This document shows, one piece after another, positions 5,660 to 7,541 of a stretch of DNA of 7,541 bases. The stretch covers positions 1 through 7,541 of the forward strand of contig CAJUOF010000137.1 of assembly GCA_910587905.1 (NCBI GenBank). Reading direction: 5' to 3'. The position numbers and the translations under genes are program-made. Source of the DNA: an uncultured Lachnospiraceae bacterium (GTDB lineage Bacteria > Bacillota_A > Clostridia > Lachnospirales > Lachnospiraceae). The notes under the pieces were generated by a model. It saw only the letters and a program-made list of their open reading frames with translations. It was not told the DNA's origin and did no database searches. Position 1 is the stretch's first letter. Each line of letters begins with the position of its first letter.

Positions 5660-6628
5660 ATGGACATTAGGACGTTGGCAGAAGAAATCATGGAAGGGCG
5701 GCGCATCGGCCGCAGGGACGATCTGGAGCTGTTTTTGGAGTGCAGCCTGAAGGAGCTTGGCGAGGGGGCGGACCGCATCCGTTCCCGCTTTGTGGGCGAG
5801 AGAGTGGATCTTTGCTCGATCATCAACGGCCGCAGCGGCCGCTGCCCGGAGGACTGCAAATATTGTGCACAGTCCGTGCATCACCATACCGGCTGCGAAG
5901 TATATGAGTTTCTCCCGGAGGAGACCATTGTAAATGCCTGCCGCCTCAATGAGAGCGAGGGAGTCGACCGGTTTTCGATCGTGACCTCCGGCCGGGCGCT
6001 GACCGGAGAAGAGTTCGAGAAAGCGCTCCACGCATTTGAGACGATGCACAGAGCATGCAGGATCGACCTGTGTGCCTCCATGGGCTTTCTCACGGCAGAA
6101 CAGCTGCATCGGCTCCACCAGGCGGGCGTGACCAGTTATCACCACAACATCGAGACTTCACGCCGTTATTTTCCCTACATCTGCACCACCCATACATACG
6201 AGCAGAAGGTGGAGACCTTAAAGCTGGTGAAGGCCGAGGGGATGTGCGCCTGCTCCGGCGGCATCATCGGCATGGGCGAGACCTGGGAGGACCGGCTGGA
6301 TATGGCGGTCAGCCTGGCGGAACTGGGGATCGATTCCATTCCCCTCAATGTGCTGATGCCGATTCCGGGCACGCCCCTGGAGCATCTGCAGCCGCTTAAG
6401 GAAGACGATATCCTGCGGACCATCGCATTCTTCCGCTATATCAATCCGGAGGCCAACATCCGCCTGGCGGCGGGGCGGGCCCTGCTGACCAATGACGGCG
6501 AGTACGCCTTCCGGTCGGGCGCATCCGCCTCCATCACCGGCGACATGCTGACCACGACGGCCTGTGCGACCATCCGGAGCGACAGGGACATGCTGCAAAG
6601 GCTCGGGAGAAGCGTAAAGCCGATATAA
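5660..6628 (+). CDS. bioB: Biotin synthase (radical SAM), probably the anaerobe-type variant
   Basis: BioB inserts sulfur into dethiobiotin to make biotin. The 322 residues match the family length. The radical SAM cluster motif CPEDCKYC gives C62, C66 and C69. Other family landmarks are LCASMGFLT (137-145), SYHHNIETS (159-167), CSGGIIGMGET (198-208), PLNVLMPIPGTPLE (228-241) and IRLAAGR (267-273). Against the E. coli auxiliary [2Fe-2S] ligands C97, C128, C188 and R260, I align S106, C138, C198 and R268, so the first cysteine is replaced by serine. Extra cysteines C196 (in CAC) and C302 (in TTTACAT) lie near or after the core. This fits reports that obligate anaerobes use a BioB with a different auxiliary cluster. 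ATG 5660 follows GAGGAG (5645-5650) by nine bases. There are no other biotin genes beside it. BioB identity is firm; the cluster type is inferred. Confidence 0.94.
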   Translation: MDIRTLAEEIMEGRRIGRRDDLELFLECSLKELGEGADRIRSRFVGERVDLCSIINGRSGRCPEDCKYCAQSVHHHTGCEVYEFLPEETIVNACRLNESEGVDRFSIVTSGRALTGEEFEKALHAFETMHRACRIDLCASMGFLTAEQLHRLHQAGVTSYHHNIETSRRYFPYICTTHTYEQKVETLKLVKAEGMCACSGGIIGMGETWEDRLDMAVSLAELGIDSIPLNVLMPIPGTPLEHLQPLKEDDILRTIAFFRYINPEANIRLAAGRALLTNDGEYAFRSGASASITGDMLTTTACATIRSDRDMLQRLGRSVKPI

Positions 6629-6768
6629 TGAAGATATTTTACAATCCTTTTTTGCCGGAAGCCGGTATGATGGAATAGGTGGTTGCGAAACTCAAAAATT
6701 TGTTGAATATTCCTGCAATTTCGTCTTTCGCAAACACCTATGACAGAGAGTGGAGAGGAGGGCCGCCG

Positions 6769-7513
6769 GTGAAAAAGGAGATCAGAACCGCAGTCTTTGA
6801 CGAGGAGCTGCGTCTGGAGGCATATCGTTTTGAGGGGATCGTCCAGCCATTCCCCAATCATTTCCACGGGTATTACGTGATCGGCTTTCTGGAGGACGGG
6901 GAGCGGGAGCTGTCCTGCAAAAAGAGGGAGTACACGGTCCGGAGGGGGGACGTGCTCCTGTTCAACCCTGGCGACAACCATGCCTGCGTGCAGAGCGGCC
7001 AGGGGGCCCTGGATTACCGGGGATTTAATATCGCAAAGGAAGTCATGCTGGATCTGGCGGAAGAGATCACGGGAAAGCGGGAGCTTCCCGGATTTACCAG
7101 GAACGTGATCTGTGACGAAGAGGTCACCTGTTATCTGAGACCGCTCCACGAGAAGGTCATGAAGGGCTCCTCTGAATTTGAGAAGGAGGAGGACCTGTTT
7201 TTTCTTCTGTCGCTGCTCATCCAGCGGTACGGGCAGCCTTTCGAGGAGTGCATCCCGGAGTGCCGGGAAGAGATCGCCAGGGCCTGTGCCTTTATGAAAC
7301 GAAATTATGGGGAGAGGATCTATCTGGATCAGATCTGCCGTCATGCGGGACTTGGCAGATCCACCCTCCTTCGGGCCTTTATGCAGTCGAGGGGCGTGAC
7401 GCCCTACAATTATCTGCAGAACATCCGGATCGGAAAGGCCAAAAAGCTTTTGGAGCAGGGGAACCCTCCCGTCCATGTAGCGCTGCAGACCGGCTTTTCC
7501 GACCAGAGTCATT
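6769..7513 (+). CDS. AraC-family transcriptional regulator with N-terminal cupin sensor, 3' end cut off by adapter
   Basis: There are 248 genomic residues. The N-terminal part (about 10-95) is a cupin-type ligand domain with HFHGYYVIGFLEDG (31-44) and VRRGDVLLFNPGDNHA (57-72). The C-terminal AraC/XylS DNA-binding domain starts near residue 165. Its first helix-turn-helix is IYLDQICRHAGLGRSTLLRAF (about 184-204), followed by GVTPYNYLQNIRIGKAKKLLEQG. The second helix-turn-helix begins with VHVALQTGFSDQSH and then stops. Family members continue with F and about 25-35 more residues. The apparent TAG (7513-7515) takes AG from adapter, so it is not a natural stop; T7513 fits the first base of the missing Phe codon. 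I chose GTG 6769 because AGGAGG (6756-6761) lies seven bases before it. The upstream in-frame GTG 6679 would add 30 residues unlike the family. No clear promoter is visible in 6629-6768. Ligand and targets are unknown; the next gene downstream is lost. Confidence 0.88.
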
Positions 7514-7541
7514 AGATCGGAAGAGCACACGTCTGAACTCC
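7514..7541 (+). other. Illumina TruSeq adapter sequence (contamination)
   Basis: The last 28 bases begin AGATCGGAAGAGC and continue with the standard TruSeq read-1 adapter through ...CTGAACTCC. A chance match of this length is not credible. The genomic sequence ends at 7513, and everything after it should be trimmed. On the minus strand the adapter also creates a false start giving the tell-tale peptide MCSSDL. Confidence 0.97.

Noticed and set aside
5615..6145. Minus-strand open frame opposite bioB
   Set aside because: It is a shadow of GC-rich coding sequence; the plus strand encodes unmistakable BioB motifs over the same bases.
6629..6768. Promoter or terminator between bioB and araC
   Set aside because: TATGAT at 6666-6671 has no -35 box at a usable distance, TTGCGA at 6683 has only a poor partner, and CCGGAAGCCGG is too short a stem with no T-run after it.
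6436..7530. Long minus-strand open frame of 364 codons opposite araC and bioB
   Set aside because: It begins in the adapter (MCSSDL) and lies antisense to two clearly recognisable proteins. It has no family features.
1..7541. CRISPR array, tRNA/rRNA, riboswitch, insertion sequence or phage genes
   Set aside because: I found no repeat-spacer pattern, conserved RNA core, transposase or integrase motif on either strand.

Overview
The window looks like a contig fragment from a Clostridia-type Firmicute, probably a Lachnospiraceae-like gut anaerobe. This rests on an HemZ-type coproporphyrinogen dehydrogenase, strong GGAGG-type ribosome binding sites, sigma-A-like promoters with 17-bp spacers, and a biotin synthase of the kind expected in strict anaerobes. 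Base composition is uneven. One 60-base line sampled from hemZ has 36 G+C and one from bioB has 35, against 22 for a line in the tetR gene. The regulator/transporter block in the middle may therefore have a different origin from the genes around it.

Layout: (1) 3-722, the C-terminal half of hemZ, cut by the left edge. (2) 759-2735, a self-contained drug/bacteriocin-type ABC locus: an 11-bp tandem repeat, a near-consensus promoter, a TetR regulator (863-1504), a terminator (1510-1547), a broken BcrA-like ATPase gene (1590-2035) and an intact ABC-2 permease gene (2028-2735). The same operator-like motif, TATACATAC-N9-GTATG, lies just before the ribosome binding sites of both tetR and the ATPase gene. 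(3) 2817-5527, a divergent pair: a MocR/GabR-type regulator on the minus strand and a PatA-like class I/II aminotransferase on the plus strand. Their promoters overlap face to face, and three CATACAA boxes lie among them. (4) 5584-6628, a stand-alone bioB behind a fully consensus promoter (TTGACA-N17-TATAAT). (5) 6769-7513, an AraC-family regulator with an N-terminal cupin sensor, cut off inside its second helix-turn-helix.

The last 28 bases (7514-7541) are Illumina TruSeq adapter, not genome. The stop codon that appears to end the araC gene is half adapter, so that gene is truncated by a sequencing artefact.

How the genes work together: the TetR protein probably represses itself and the transporter. 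The transporter as assembled cannot work, because its ATPase has lost the Q-loop/signature region and is out of frame. The MocR protein probably controls the aminotransferase beside it. bioB has no bioA/D/F neighbours here, so it would rely on dethiobiotin made elsewhere in the genome or taken up. I did not find a convincing new multi-gene system. The points most worth a second look are the paired operators, the two-deletion ATPase, the MocR control region and the altered cluster ligands in BioB. No gap between genes exceeds 150 bases; each is described through the sites it holds.
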